A DNA stretch of 64,000 bases from Glossina fuscipes. Its lineage: Eukaryota; Arthropoda; Insecta; Diptera; Glossinidae. Position 1 is the stretch's first letter. Every line of letters begins with the position of its first letter. Under the pieces are notes generated by a model that searched no databases, was not told the DNA's origin, and worked only from the letters and a program-made list of their open reading frames with translations. The stretch lies in contig NW_023998415.1 of NCBI RefSeq assembly GCF_014805625.2, positions 27,752,329 to 27,816,328 of the forward strand, in the 5' to 3' direction. This document shows positions 36,740 through 47,569 of the stretch, one piece after another. Made by a program: the position numbers and the translations under genes.

Positions 36740-37590
36740 GTTTAACAAAGAGCTTGATGATCCCTACATTACGAAAAGGCTGTACATGTGTTTGGTTAGA
36801 CCCATACTCGAGTATGCCTCTGTTGTGTTGTCTCCTTCATATAGATGCTATGTAGATGCAATCTGTGAATCTGTTCAATAGCAATTCTTGCTGTTTGCCC
36901 TTAGATATTTCGGTTGGGATCCGATTGCCTCTCTTCCTCCCTATGAAAATAGTTTGCTTCTCTTGAGAAACGTAGGTTTGTTCTTGGCGTTTCCTTTGTA
37001 AGCAAAGTAATAAATGATGCTATTGACTCGCCTTTATTACTTGGTGAAATAGGCTTTAATGTCCCTAACCGCTTCACCAGGCACTTTATCTTGGTTAAGC
37101 TTAGTCCAGTGTAAATATAATTATGAGCTGTTTAATCCGCTCAGAGTAGTTTGCAAGAACGTAAATGACTTCTATCACTTATTCTCGTTATCGGACTCTG
37201 TAAAGTCCATTAAAGCAACATTGCTTAATACGCGCGATTTACCTATGTCGTACTTAAACTAGCCTTTATCCTTATCCTTAAAATTCGTTACGTTTCGAAA
37301 GTGAATTATTGTCAATTTATTATCGGTTGCCAGGCTTATGCATGTTTGCGATGGCTTAGGGGTTCATTTGCAATTTGGTCCTGTACCGGTTGTAAGTGTG
37401 GCTCTATGCTGATAGCGTACATGCTTTTTTTTTTCTCTTCCTATTTGTTTTATTATACTTATACCAAGTTTTTATTATTAATTAATACAAGTTTTGCTGT
37501 AAGTGCCAATTGAACTCGACTGTTATTTGTTTAGTTGAGTTTCATGTATAAGTAGAATTAAAATAAATAAATAAATAAAATAAAAACAAT
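36740..37590 (+). mobile_element. 5'-truncated LINE, family 2 copy B (broken)
   Basis: Sister copy of the LINE at 30948-31754, but starting slightly further 5'. Coding pieces read 'FNKELDDPYITKRLYMCLVR', 'PILEYASVV', 'QFLLFALRYFGWDPIASL', a frameshift in the 'EKRRFVLGVSFVSKVINDAI' region, then 'NVPNRF' and 'YNYELFNPLRVVCKNVNDFY'. That order (RPILEY, then the FLxFALR helix, then the NVP and YE.PxRxxC segments) is typical of the ORF2 C-terminus in jockey/I-type insect LINEs. Stops and at least two frameshifts break it. The 3' part aligns with copy A and ends in an (AAAT)n tail (37556-37588). No target-site duplication was identified by eye. Confidence 0.82.
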
Positions 37591-38128
37591 AATCAATAAT
37601 GTGTTGAAATTTCTTCAAGAATATTTTATTGTCTTGTAGGAAATCAACTTTTTTTCAACTAATTGCATACACGATACGGCCATGGCAAAAGACTTAGAAG
37701 CTTTGTAATCTGGCGTACAAATTGCCATCAGCCATCAGCAAAAATATATCATTGGTAGCATGCAAGAAATTACATTTAGGTCAGACAGACTACCGGCACA
37801 GTTAGGAATGTTCTATTTAAAAAAAAATAAATAAATCAATATATAGTGCACTGGTTGATTATTCTTTTAAGCAAAAATTGAGTAGAAAGGCATTTTTATA
37901 ATATGTTGAGTATACCTGATTACGGCTTAAAGCTCCTACATACCCACTGGGTTGCTTCATAGAAATGTGATCGTCTACGTTCATAAACTTCAAAAACTGC
38001 AATGAATATAAAAATCATTGACTATGCTTTTGCTTTTGAAGACTCTTGAAAAATTTTGATTCAGCTAAAGTCGCACACATCTCTATTGTATCCACAGAAA
38101 AAATTCTAAAAATAAATCCGATATAATT
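37591..38128. other. Gene-free stretch
   Basis: AT-rich sequence between the LINE tail and the mariner inverted repeat. Nothing recognised. Confidence 0.7.
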
Positions 38129-38687
38129 TATTCGGTTGTTCGGAAAGTTATTTCGTCTATGCTCGACAGCGGATTTTATTGCATTTTTTCGCAGCTAAGT
38201 TCACATGTAAGGCGCATTATATTCGTATATTTATTAGCTGATATTGTAATGCTTGTGTGGGAAAAATTTTGTTTGATTCTGCGCAAAAGTTTTCGTGTGT
38301 TCTCTTACCAAATATGAAAAGTCGTCAGCGGCAGTTTCGGCGTGCGTTACTTCTACTACTAGCGAAAGGGTGAAAATGATATCCAAACAACAAGAAGATT
38401 ATTGAATGCGTTTCGAAGTGATCCATGGACGGTAAGTCAGGGCCAAAATTGGTTTGCAAAATATCGTTCCGGTGCTTTTGCATCACGTTCTGCAAGGCCA
38501 ATAGGAACTCACAAAGACGAAATTAAGGGTGCGATTGAAGCAAATCGCCGAACCACAACACATGAGATCACTGCGAGCTTAAATTCATTGATTACTACTG
38601 CTCTTAATGAAATCTTTACATTCTATAAAAAAATCGATTTTTGTTTAGGTCAAAAGAACGAAATTTCTTTCCCCATCACACACAATA
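38129..38687 (+). mobile_element. Deleted mariner element 1 with both inverted repeats
   Basis: The left inverted repeat (38129-38159, including CGGAAAGTTATTTCGT) and the right one (38657-38687, including ACGAAATTTCTTTCC) are complementary at 13 of 15 core positions. Full mariners are about 1.3 kb and this one is about 560 bp. The interior encodes the N-terminal DNA-binding half of a transposase and then jumps directly to the right end. The catalytic half is deleted. Exact ends and TA duplications could not be fixed. Confidence 0.78.
38325..38590 (+). pseudogene. Mariner transposase, N-terminal half (broken)
   Basis: Mariner transposases bind their inverted repeats through two N-terminal helix-turn-helix motifs and cut with a C-terminal DD34D domain. 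Here the first motif is in a shifted frame (RRALLLLLAKG, with stops after it). The second reads cleanly from 38402: 'QNWFAKYRSGAF', the RSxRP-like linker 'SRSARPIG', then 'DEIKGAIEANRRTTTHEITA'. That matches the family pattern W-F-x-K-[FY]-R-S-G, R-P, I-x-x-x-I-E-x-x-R-x-x-T-x-x-E-I. After 'SLNS' the similarity ends and the reading frame continues into unrelated and end sequence. No catalytic aspartate region is present, so it cannot encode an active enzyme. Confidence 0.75.
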
Positions 38688-40259
38688 ACACACACATTTT
38701 TGTTATCAAAAGCTAAGAAAAAGATATGAAAATATTATTCCAGAAAAGATGGTCTTCAAATTGTGCCACTCCCACTTTGGATAATGCACGAGGTCGCATT
38801 TAAAAGTTGAAAAGTTCGCTGCAAAAATAAAAAAGAATTTTAGCGATATTTTAAGTTTGCTTTTATCTCATGCTATATAAAATGATGCGTTGAAGACGCT
38901 TGGTTTAGAACATTTTCTCACAAATTAGAGAAAGGGGTTTAGGCTTTAGAACAGGCACAAATGATACGGTTACACTTTTGATATCACACACAAGTTCACA
39001 GTATTTTGATGATGATATATAGACTGATATATGAGTGACATATGTAATGGCAATGGTAGTGTTCTAACTTTTTATTTTTATTATAGCAGCTATAAAATTT
39101 ATGAGAAAGTTTGTACCCTACTTGAGGGCTTCGACAATATTAGTAAACCAGTTTTCCATATCAGATTTTGTAGAATATTTCCTGCGGTAATTTGTGATAA
39201 TGAGATTATTTCATCCTACATAGATTTTCCAGATTGGTTTAGCTTGTTATTATATAATATGTCATTGGCCATTGTTGAGAATTATTAGAAATGGAATGTT
39301 TTTATACCCTACGTCATATGTGGTAAGGGTACATCAACTTTGTGCGGACATATGCAACACCATGAAGAACTTGAGATAGATCCCACTTTTACTATACTAG
39401 TCGATGAAATCTGATACACTTGGAAGGACTGAAAATCGTTCCACTTCGCATGTTTTGTGGCTCGGACAGAACCATTCTTGGTTATACTGCGGAGTGAGCC
39501 CTCGGCATGTATAATGAAAACGTTCACAGGCTGTCCTTGCGTTCCAATGACGGACGCTGGTGGCAGTGCATTGGACCGTATTAAAGGATCATCTCCCATG
39601 TCGTGCCCTATCTTGCAAAGGTCATTACGACTTTCTGATTTTTAATATTCTTCGGCCGAAATGGATGGCCAGTAATGGCATCCTAACCAAATGTCAAAAC
39701 TTTGGATCGAAGGGGACTATTTTTAAACGCCGTCTTATAAAAGCGTTGTCATAATGGCTAAGTCATCAGTGTGGCAAGGTAATCTATAGTATTTGTACAT
39801 TTGCATTTACAGTGTTGGAAATAGGTCCAAAACAGTTAGTCGGCTTATAAATTTACTGCACTTTGTTGTGATCACATAGATCTAATTTTCTGGAGCATTT
39901 TTCGTGAAAAGTGCCCTTTAACGATATAATTTCTGGCACTTTACGAGGGAGATATTTGCAATATGGTAAAGTTTATGAGAATGACGTAGTACAAGAGACT
40001 TAACGGTAACGACTTTATCGACAATAACGTTTTAACCATTTTGTTCAATAAAATTGACTCTAAATATGGTTTTTGTCTATCATTATTTTCTTTTAATTGT
40101 CATCACGTCTGCACTAACAACTTTGTAAAATAACTAAGTTTGCATATTGATTTGCAAAGATTAATGTGGAAAAATCATATCAAAGATAAATGGCAGCCAC
40201 TTGACTTAAAAACGCGAAGACTTGACCTTAAGCATCCTCCAACCTATATCGACCTATGG
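38688..40259. other. Gene-free stretch
   Basis: No gene supported. A patch at about 39300-39770 is less AT-rich, with open frames on both strands (39309-39599 minus, 39457-39645 and 39560-39754 plus). I could not match it to a family. It may be an old transposon remnant. Confidence 0.55.
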
Positions 40260-40680
40260 CATATAATCACGAGGAACAACAAATCGCTCTAGTATTGAAA
40301 TACATGAAAAATATCGATCTCGGACTTGTCGTCTTACTGTTAATGCTCTGTTATTCGTATGTAATAAAACTAATCATGATGGCCTGGATTTTCCATTAGT
40401 TAAAAATCGAATCCAACGCCTTTCCATGAAATATATCTTGTCACAATGAGTAATCAGGTAAATTCCGTGGAAATGTCTATTCCAGACCAATACCGAATTT
40501 TCTATTTATAAATTAATTTAGTGTTGTTCCTTAAATCATTTTAATGAGATCTTTCGAAACTTATAAAGCTCCGTTTTATTTATTTGAACGACGCGTCTGT
40601 GTTGTTTTATCGTTTCAGATGAAGGAAAGTAACCTATGTTATTCACCTTGCTCCTCACCTTGACCACATGACTCTTACTT
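40260..40680 (+). mobile_element. 3' end of a jockey-like LINE, copy 2 (broken)
   Basis: Second copy of the element at 21860-22330. The frame reads 'SSIEIHEKYRSRTCRLTVNA', 'LLFVCNKT', 'NHDGLDFPLVKNRIQRLSMK' and a stop after 'YILSQ'. The match to copy 1 is clear over the block 'GGCCTGGATTTTCCATTAGT' / 'GACCTGGATTTTGTATATGT' followed by TAAAAAT-GAAT. It continues in diverged form into the 3' untranslated part ('AACCTATGTTATTCACC'). A poly-T run at 40681-40695 follows. Confidence 0.55.
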
Positions 40681-42336
40681 ATTTTTTTTTTTTTTTAGAT
40701 AGATTGAGAGTTAAGTATGTAGTGTACGAGTATTTAGGTAAAATAAAATTCTGCCTAAAGTGTATTCGTACTGAACGCATTATATATATATAAAATGTTA
40801 GTGATCTCAGCTATAATTGGTAGGATACGTTCAGAAATTGTATATCTTTTTGTAAATGTTTCTTTATTTCTATATATTTTATTATTGTGTTGTAATGTAA
40901 ATGAATGTGAAAAATTTTGCATGGAATGTTGCATCATCTCGTCGCAAACTGATAAGTTAAAATTTTTTGCTAATGTCAACCAGCAGTGGCAGCATTAAAA
41001 AGTAAATAAAAATATAGTAAAAACTACAACAAAGTACGAGAATAGATAAACTGAAAGGACACAATGCACGTAGATGTAGTGTAGACGTTGTAGATGTGGT
41101 CATTTTATTGCCAACATTAGAGAAACTTTTTATGGCTACACATGCATACGTTGCACATACATACACGCACGCAAGAGGAGACTATAACACTATAATTGAT
41201 GTCGACTCATTAAAAAGTAACACAGCACAGCACAGCACAACACGAGTATAAAAAATGTGAATTACATGATTACGATACTTCTTCGTTGATAAAACAAACA
41301 AACTACTACTGCAAATAGTTAAGCAGAGAACAGGGGATAGAAAATATTTAGTTTGATTTTCTTTTTGGTGTTTTTTTTTTTTTTTTTACTTTTTTTTCAA
41401 TTTTGAATTTATGTTTTCTTTCCTATACGGATTTTTGCACTAATTAATGCAACCGCGAAATTTAAGCTTAAATTCATTCACTCGCAATTACAATTTTGTC
41501 TCTATGACGAATGAAAGGAGAATTGAAAGGAGAATGTTTCCCATATCCGTTTGCACTTTAAGGCAATTAATTTTGCAGTATCAGTTAACTCTTTATTTGT
41601 GCAAAATGGAAACAGTTTGTACCGCTCAATAACACATGCATATGTATTGTATAAGAGAAGGAGAATCGTACTAGACTATGGCAGGAGTTGTTCTATGCAA
41701 AAATTACGCAGAATAATTAAGTTTATCATGTCTATGCAATGCAACAATATATTTACTTATGTTGCAGAAATGACAGATTATCCTTTTTCATATTTACTTA
41801 TGTTACAAGTTGTTGTCCCTCCTTTCCGTCACCTTTCGGCTCACAAACCACAAATGCCGTAGGAAATGTGTTTTATATAGATATAAGGAATGGCAATGGT
41901 TTGCATATTTAATGAATTGCTCGACCGTATGTATGTGTGTGTGCTTGTTAGGGCTTACAAACATGATTGTGCATATTATTTAAACTAAAGTATTTCAAGT
42001 CTCAAGTGTCGTCCTTGGCAAACGTTAAAGCAGTCTAAGAATATGGTCCGGGTGTTAAAGAGATTTACATTCATACCAGATGGCTATAAATTAGTAAGTG
42101 AAGCCTTTTCATATTCAATGGACATTAATCATCACTTGTCATTAGACAAATCGATAAATTTTGCAAATAAGCTTTCAAGTGGAAAGTTTAAAATATAAGA
42201 TAAATGGATCTTTATACGAATATGATGTTAATGTGTGCAACCACTTTATTAAAATGATGAAAATGGAAAGAACAAGAGAACGAGTGTGCCAACTACACGA
42301 CCGAATAATAACTAACACAATAGCGTAATCTAATTA
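40681..42336. other. Gene-free stretch
   Basis: No gene supported. It contains a CACAG tandem at about 41220-41241 and poly-T at 41370-41386. Several 61-103 codon frames have no recognised content. Confidence 0.7.
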
Positions 42337-43195
42337 TAGCCTTCCAACCATATAAAAAGTCCACGCGGTTTTTTTTTTTTTTTTTTGCCACTCAACGGTT
42401 TTAATGCCTATATATCTGGTACCATTCGCCCGTTTAAAAGTCGATGAAACTGTGCAACTGCTGGCGCACGCAAGCTATCCGAAACTAGCGGAGACATATC
42501 AGCCACGTGACAGTTTGAACTCATTTAGCGAATTACCATGACTCGACATCGAACCATTTTTGAAACGACTCATTACAGGCAATGAAAAATGGATGAAATA
42601 CAAGAATATCAAACCCAAATGGTAATCGCCGAACGGTAGTGACCCTTCGCAAACGACTTCACAGCCTGCTTTGTCGGCAAAGAAGATTATTATGAAAATT
42701 TGACGGGACTAAGCTACTGCAACCTGGCGTAATCACTAATTCTGTTCTGTACTGTGCACAATGCGATCATTTTAACGAAGCAATCCAGAAAGGGTGACCA
42801 GAATTGGCCAACAGAGATGAGATTGTGTGCCTTCATGACACATCTTTGATGACTCGGAAAAAATTTACTGCACTTGTTTGGGAAGTTTTAATGCACCCAC
42901 CGTATAGCCCGGAGGCTGCAGCCTCTGACGACCATTTGTTTTGGCCTCTGCAAAATTCTCTTGATGGCAAAAAATTGGCCGACCGAAGCGCCACTCGCCA
43001 AATCACTTGTCCAAGTTATTCGACAATAAACCGCAGAAGCTCTACGCCAATGCAATTATGAAGTTACCCGAAAACTGGCAAAAAGTCTTAGATAATAATG
43101 GTCGATATGTAGTCGATTAAAATTGATTTCCAATAAAGAAAAATTTTGTTCAAAAATGCACTGAAAAACCGCGGAGACTTTTCTTATGGCCTAAT
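42337..43195 (+). mobile_element. Deleted mariner element 2 with both inverted repeats
   Basis: The left end (about 42343-42376, AACCATATAAAAAGTCC then ACGCGGTTTTT) and the right end (43163-43195, AAAAACCGCGGAGACTTTTC then TTATGGCC) form an inverted repeat of roughly 28 bases with few mismatches. The AGTCCCCGCGG-like core is known from mariner ends. The element is about 860 bp, short of the usual 1.3 kb, because the region encoding the N-terminal helix-turn-helix motifs is gone. Its end sequence differs from mariner 1 (38129), so the two belong to different subfamilies. A pure T run at 42369-42386 lies just inside the left end. Confidence 0.85.
42400..43122 (+). pseudogene. Mariner transposase, catalytic half (broken)
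   Basis: The pieces follow family order. 'IEPFLKRLITGNEKWMKYKN' holds the first catalytic motif, where the usual TGDEKW aspartate is now N. Then come 'SQTTS' and a region with several stops and frameshifts. 'LANRDEIVCLHDT' is a damaged version of the second catalytic motif (normally HxDNAxPH). 'WEVLMHPPYSPEAAASDD' holds the third aspartate in the family's P-Y-S-P-D-x-A-P-S-D-Y block. Next are 'HLFWPLQNSLDGKK', 'MKLPENWQKVLDNNGRYV' and a stop. The spacing between second and third aspartates is about five residues short of DD34D. With the first aspartate lost and frames broken, no active enzyme is possible. The N-terminus is deleted. Confidence 0.88.
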
Positions 43196-45232
43196 ATAAA
43201 GGTTAACGTTTTTTTCACAACACCTTTTTTGTACGGCCATTATTTACATTTACCAAGGGAAGAAAAGAGTTACCCATGTTTAGAAATTAGAAAATCGAGA
43301 AAAAAAAAAAATTGGGCGAACACATATTATTCGAGTCCTAATACAGCTTTCCGTAATGCCAAAAAGTCCTTTGTAACAAGATCGGCAATAATTTTTATAT
43401 TTGATAGTGCATACTTCATAACGCTCTGAGATTAATTCCTTCTCGTCGATTGCTAAGAACTCCATCTTCAAACTTTCCAATCATACAGTTTTTTAATAGC
43501 AGCTATAGACGATATATTTGTTATACATATACTCGTATAGAGGTTTTCGAAGAGAAAATGCAATCCAGTTTTTCGCTTTTAATTGGTCAAGGCGTGACAG
43601 CCTACTAATGACTAAGAATAGTTTGGGCATTTGAAGGACGGTTATCTAAATCTAAGCAGCAGACAAGCAGCAGCATAACCTTTTGTTATATTATCTTCCA
43701 AGTGTTTTTCGTACATACAATACAATGTTATTGTATGGCTTACTGGTTCCCAACGAGTTTGAGTTATTATCAAGAAAACAATTGGGAAGACTAACTGCAC
43801 AGGAAATATTAGACGGCGCGTATTCAATTGCTTGCGTGCACGGAATGTTTATAAAACTTTCTTTTCATTTTTATTCTTTGGTGGTATTACGGTAGAGAAT
43901 TTTCGAGTGCAGGCAATAGGTTACACGGATTAGGTTCATTCATACCGACACGTGTCAAAACATCTGACATGGATTTGGATGGATCAATTATTCAGATCAA
44001 GTACTGAGGTCATCCCTCCTATACTCTGCATCTGAAAGTTGCTGTTCAGCTTCTGATTGACTGATTCTACAAGGTTTATTTCGTTACTAACTATAAATGC
44101 ACGATCAACATGAACAACAATGAACGGCATTTTGTCAACCTTAACAGAATAATAAGATCACTGGTGTACTCAAGTCCTGTCGAATCTTAATTGAAACAAA
44201 CTCCGGTTGAGAATTTCATTCTTATGCAGTTAGACTGCTTAACGCTCTATATTAGTTTTATCAGTGCACATACTTTTCACGAAGCATCGTTGAAATCTTC
44301 ATGTTGATACTCGTATATGTCTTTCAATTGTCTGCTAAGATGGGCAGAAATAGTATTAATCTGATGTACAATCATATTATATTTGGCATTTAAAGCACAG
44401 AAATTGCATTTACTTCGCAGTTTATTTGCGATTCTTTCGGACCGAGGTATTCCGCATATTCATTAAATCGATAGTATCCGCATATTCAATGCTACTTTCA
44501 TCACCTGCGATAATAACTTGCGTCATCATGCATCTCACTATCAAATTGACACTTGACACTCTCTCAAATTGACACTTGTACTATCGTTTAGTTTGGAAAG
44601 CATCGCATTGCGTCTTATGACGATCTCTCTGCTATTTGCAACCTATAGGCTTTGTTGCATTGCTTGTATCGAGTCTGCATTGTGCGTCGTGTGAAAATCG
44701 CTCTAATCTAAAATTTGACTGTACGTGTTTATGTGCAGTTGACCCTATAACTTGGATTACATCCATGCAATAATATAAACTTTTATTGACAAACGGAACA
44801 TTGACGTAATTATGAAAACAATTCACGATTCGTACGGTTAATATCTCAAACACACAACGCACAACTTTCAAATGGTTTTGCTGTAATAATAGAAGTGAAG
44901 AGAAAAATATATAATTAAAATAAATTAATTACAATAAAATTAATTAAGATTTAAATTAAATTGTGCTGCCATACGTTTTTATGTTTTTGTTTACAAAGCA
45001 AAGAACGTTTAAAGAAGAGTTAGTCAAAGTGGTATACAAAAGACACGAACTATACAACAAGCGATTGCCAGACAATCGAAGTGAATCGGCAAAAGTAAGA
45101 GCAGGGAACAGTGTATGCCAAGAATGGCATGTTTAGTATAATATGAAAAAGACGCAAATAATTGAGTTCAACTTCAATATTTTTCAGTTCAACAGTGGAA
45201 AGGCAGGCTGGCGGGAATACTGAGAGATTGAT
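43196..45232. other. Gene-free stretch
   Basis: No gene supported. A local direct repeat, 'CAAATTGACACTTG', occurs twice at about 44542-44579. Open frames here are short and unrecognised. Confidence 0.7.
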
Positions 45233-45463
45233 TTGCCAGGGGCTGCAGTTAATAGCAATTTCAGGCAGTGCTTACTCTGTCGAGAACCCTTGATGGCCCT
45301 CGCACGACCCTATACAGTTTTTAGAAGACTTCAAAGTGCATGTAAACAAAAAAGTTGGGACATTGAACGATTGGTAGAGTTGGCCGAAAGTGCGCCGCAA
45401 CCTTGCGACGAGTTTTTGCGAAGCAGTGCGGCTGACTCTGAAAGGAGATCGAACTTTTCTTAA
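45233..45463 (+). other. Open frame with coding-like composition, unidentified
   Basis: The frame is 76 codons between stops and less AT-rich than its surroundings. Its translation is hydrophilic and mixed: 'FRQCLLCREPLMALARPYTV', later 'DIERLVELAESAPQPCDEFL'. There is one C-x2-C pair. The only in-frame ATG is internal (about 45291). A TTTTTCAG acceptor-like site ends at 45187, but a stop at 45221 in the same frame separates it from the open part. It could be an exon entered at a different acceptor, an old transposon fragment, or chance. No family recognised. Confidence 0.2.
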
Positions 45464-46132
45464 CCGCAGGCTGAAGATGACTAATTTTGAGGAATAACGT
45501 TTAGCTTAATGGCCGTAGTAGAAAGAAAACTTGAAAGGGACGAGAAGGAGAAAGGAAAACTGAATGACGGAGTGGTCTATCCTCAAAACTCGCGATCTGA
45601 AAACACACGCACGCACACATTTAAATGTATATATATATATATATATATAAACATTCACAACATTCACAATTCTAGAAATAGAATAATGTAAGAACATAAA
45701 GTATTAGTAAAAATAAGTAAAAGAATTCAACAACCGCACTGCGTTCTAGCTTGATTCGACGAACTCCTAATAACCAATGATTATTATTTCTCTGTGTTTA
45801 TCTATCACGTTCATTCCGTCGTTCCACCGTTCGCTCTTGGCTCTTCACTCCCCGCTGCTCTTCTAGGTATCTGCACTTTACATATAAAATATACGTATGT
45901 ACATATGTGTTATATGAAATAAGCCATGTATTATGAATTAGTGAGTTAAAAACTTAAAATGAATTAGAAGCTTAAAGTGGATTAAAAATATGTGGTGCGT
46001 TCTTCCACCTCTACACTATAAATGCATATTTTATTTTATTTTTTTACGGTATAAAAGAAAATTCATTTTTTCATTTAATTTATATAATTTTTCATTTAAA
46101 CAAACTTGTACTCATGTTGAGTTCATTTCCTC
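45464..46132. other. Gene-free stretch with (TA)n
   Basis: Contains (TA)n at 45629-45652 preceded by ACGCACGCACAC. Overlapping frames on both strands at 45506-45697 are translations of this repeat. Nothing else recognised. Confidence 0.75.
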
Positions 46133-46400
46133 TCAATTTGCTTGGTTTGCCCGGCGGTGTTGGATGGCCTCTCTACAACTCTTACAGCTTACCGTTCTCT
46201 GTTCACAATCAACGTATTCTGGTCGATAATAGAATCCCTCTTGCTCTTTGGCAAAATTATGTAAGCCAACGATGGCCTTTATCACTGACATGGCGTTCGG
46301 GCGTCGGGTTCCATGTAAATGGCGCTTCTTGGAATTTATGGGTTCGGAACCGGTCACAAATAGCCCGCCGGCATAATGATACAAATCCTAAAATCTATTT
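46133..46400 (-). pseudogene. PIF/Harbinger transposase, C-terminal fragment (broken)
   Basis: A minus-strand frame contains 'MSVIKAIVGLHNFAKEQ' and 'YYRPEYVDCEQ'. In PIF/Harbinger DDE nucleases, the end of the catalytic domain reads like [VA]-x-K-A-x-V-x-L-H-N-F-L, then Y-x-P-x-Y-V-D-x-E. The upstream 'AGGLFVTGSEPIN' corresponds roughly to the E-N-A-F-G-x-L-x-S-R-F-R segment, where the final catalytic glutamate would lie. Here it reads A-G and the glutamate is gone. The plus-strand frame of 134 codons over the same bases (46114-46518) is a shadow. A (CTACCTA)n repeat at 46435-46474 directly precedes the fragment in minus sense. The rest of the transposase, the Myb-like partner and terminal inverted repeats were not found. 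Confidence 0.7.
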
Positions 46401-46434
46401 TTGTGTCTATAGCGATGGCAAAGCCGATCGCATA

Positions 46435-46474
46435 ACCTACCTACTACCTACTACCTACTACCTACTACCTACTA
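46435..46474. repeat. CCTACTA heptanucleotide repeat
   Basis: Five to six tandem copies of a 7-base unit CCTACTA. It lies next to the Harbinger fragment and encodes the Tyr-Leu-Leu-Pro-Thr repeats of the plus-strand frame. Confidence 0.92.
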
Positions 46475-47530
46475 TCGTAACTAAAATAATTATATATCGC
46501 TCGAATGCTGCCTTATAAACACACAAGCATCATGATAGTAGAGATTGTTACTTAATTGCAAGTATTATATAATCAAGTGTTGTGTGAAGTTATCAGCAAC
46601 AATTAAAATTGTTTTTGTTTTCAAAAACGTCACCTTTCAAAGAAATATTTTGGTTTATTAATTTTTCGTTGTATCCCTTGTCTTTTGCTCCAAACAAGAT
46701 CATTATTCAAAACAATTTCCGGTTTATTAATTTCGCCCTTAATTAGTGCTTGTGTAAGCAAATTCTAATCATACAGTCAGTTTTTCAAACTGCATCATTT
46801 TGTTACAATACTCCAATCAAAGCTGTGCGTTCAATTTATTTAGTGTATGGCATCACTGCAGAAATTCACAATGCAAAGGCGTTCATTGTACGGAGCGCTT
46901 TAGGAACATAAATCATTGCTTTGCAGAGAATTGCATTAGAATTCTAAATCCGATTCTTTATACCTCGGTAGCCCTATCATGTCAAATTAATAACAGCAAA
47001 ATGGGAATAGCAACAGTTTATATTATAAAAATGCGCTGATGTAATTAGTTAGTTAGGGCTTTTGCATTCCTGACCAAAGCAATAGTCCTCATCCATTCCA
47101 TCCATCCACAAGGTCCGTGGAATTTCATTTGCGGCCGCATATGGTGACGGCGCGATCGGTAAACGTGTAACACTAGTCCACCTGGACTAGCCGAATCAGA
47201 ATCTGCTTCGCTATAGCCGAAATCGTGGAAACGATTATCAACTATCATCTGACGATATGTCTGGAATTCAAAGATCTAATTAGTGATAAGCCTGGTGACC
47301 TAACGTCATACTTCATCGGCTACTGAGAGCGAGCTATTCGCCGTTTCAGCGAAAGTAAAGTCTTTATGCTACATATCTCCATACTCTTGTCTCGCAGCTG
47401 ACTGCTTTAATTGTCGACAGTATTTTCGCTCGATTTACTCAAATCTCAAACAAATTCCATGTAATGTGTAACACTCGGTTTTTTGTCATTCTCCCTTGCT
47501 GACGTCCGTTAACAACAATGCGTGACAGTA
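46475..47530. other. Gene-free stretch
   Basis: No gene supported. The part from about 47045 to 47350 is less AT-rich than average and has a 67-codon minus-strand frame without recognised domain. Confidence 0.6.
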
Positions 47531-47569
47531 CGCACTATTTACTCGTTTGCAGACGACGGCACATCGTGA
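47531..47569 (+). pseudogene. Possible LINE reverse-transcriptase F-A-D-D motif
   Basis: One frame reads 'RTIYSFADDGTS' followed by a stop. Fly LINE reverse transcriptases carry [IH]-x-[SC]-[FY]-A-D-D-[SG]-[TS] at the catalytic site, so the fit is good. Flanking sequence could not be aligned convincingly in any frame. A 12-residue match may be chance. Confidence 0.3.

Noticed and set aside
46114..46518. 134-codon plus-strand frame
   Set aside because: It is the antisense shadow of the Harbinger fragment and ends in the translated CCTACTA repeat.
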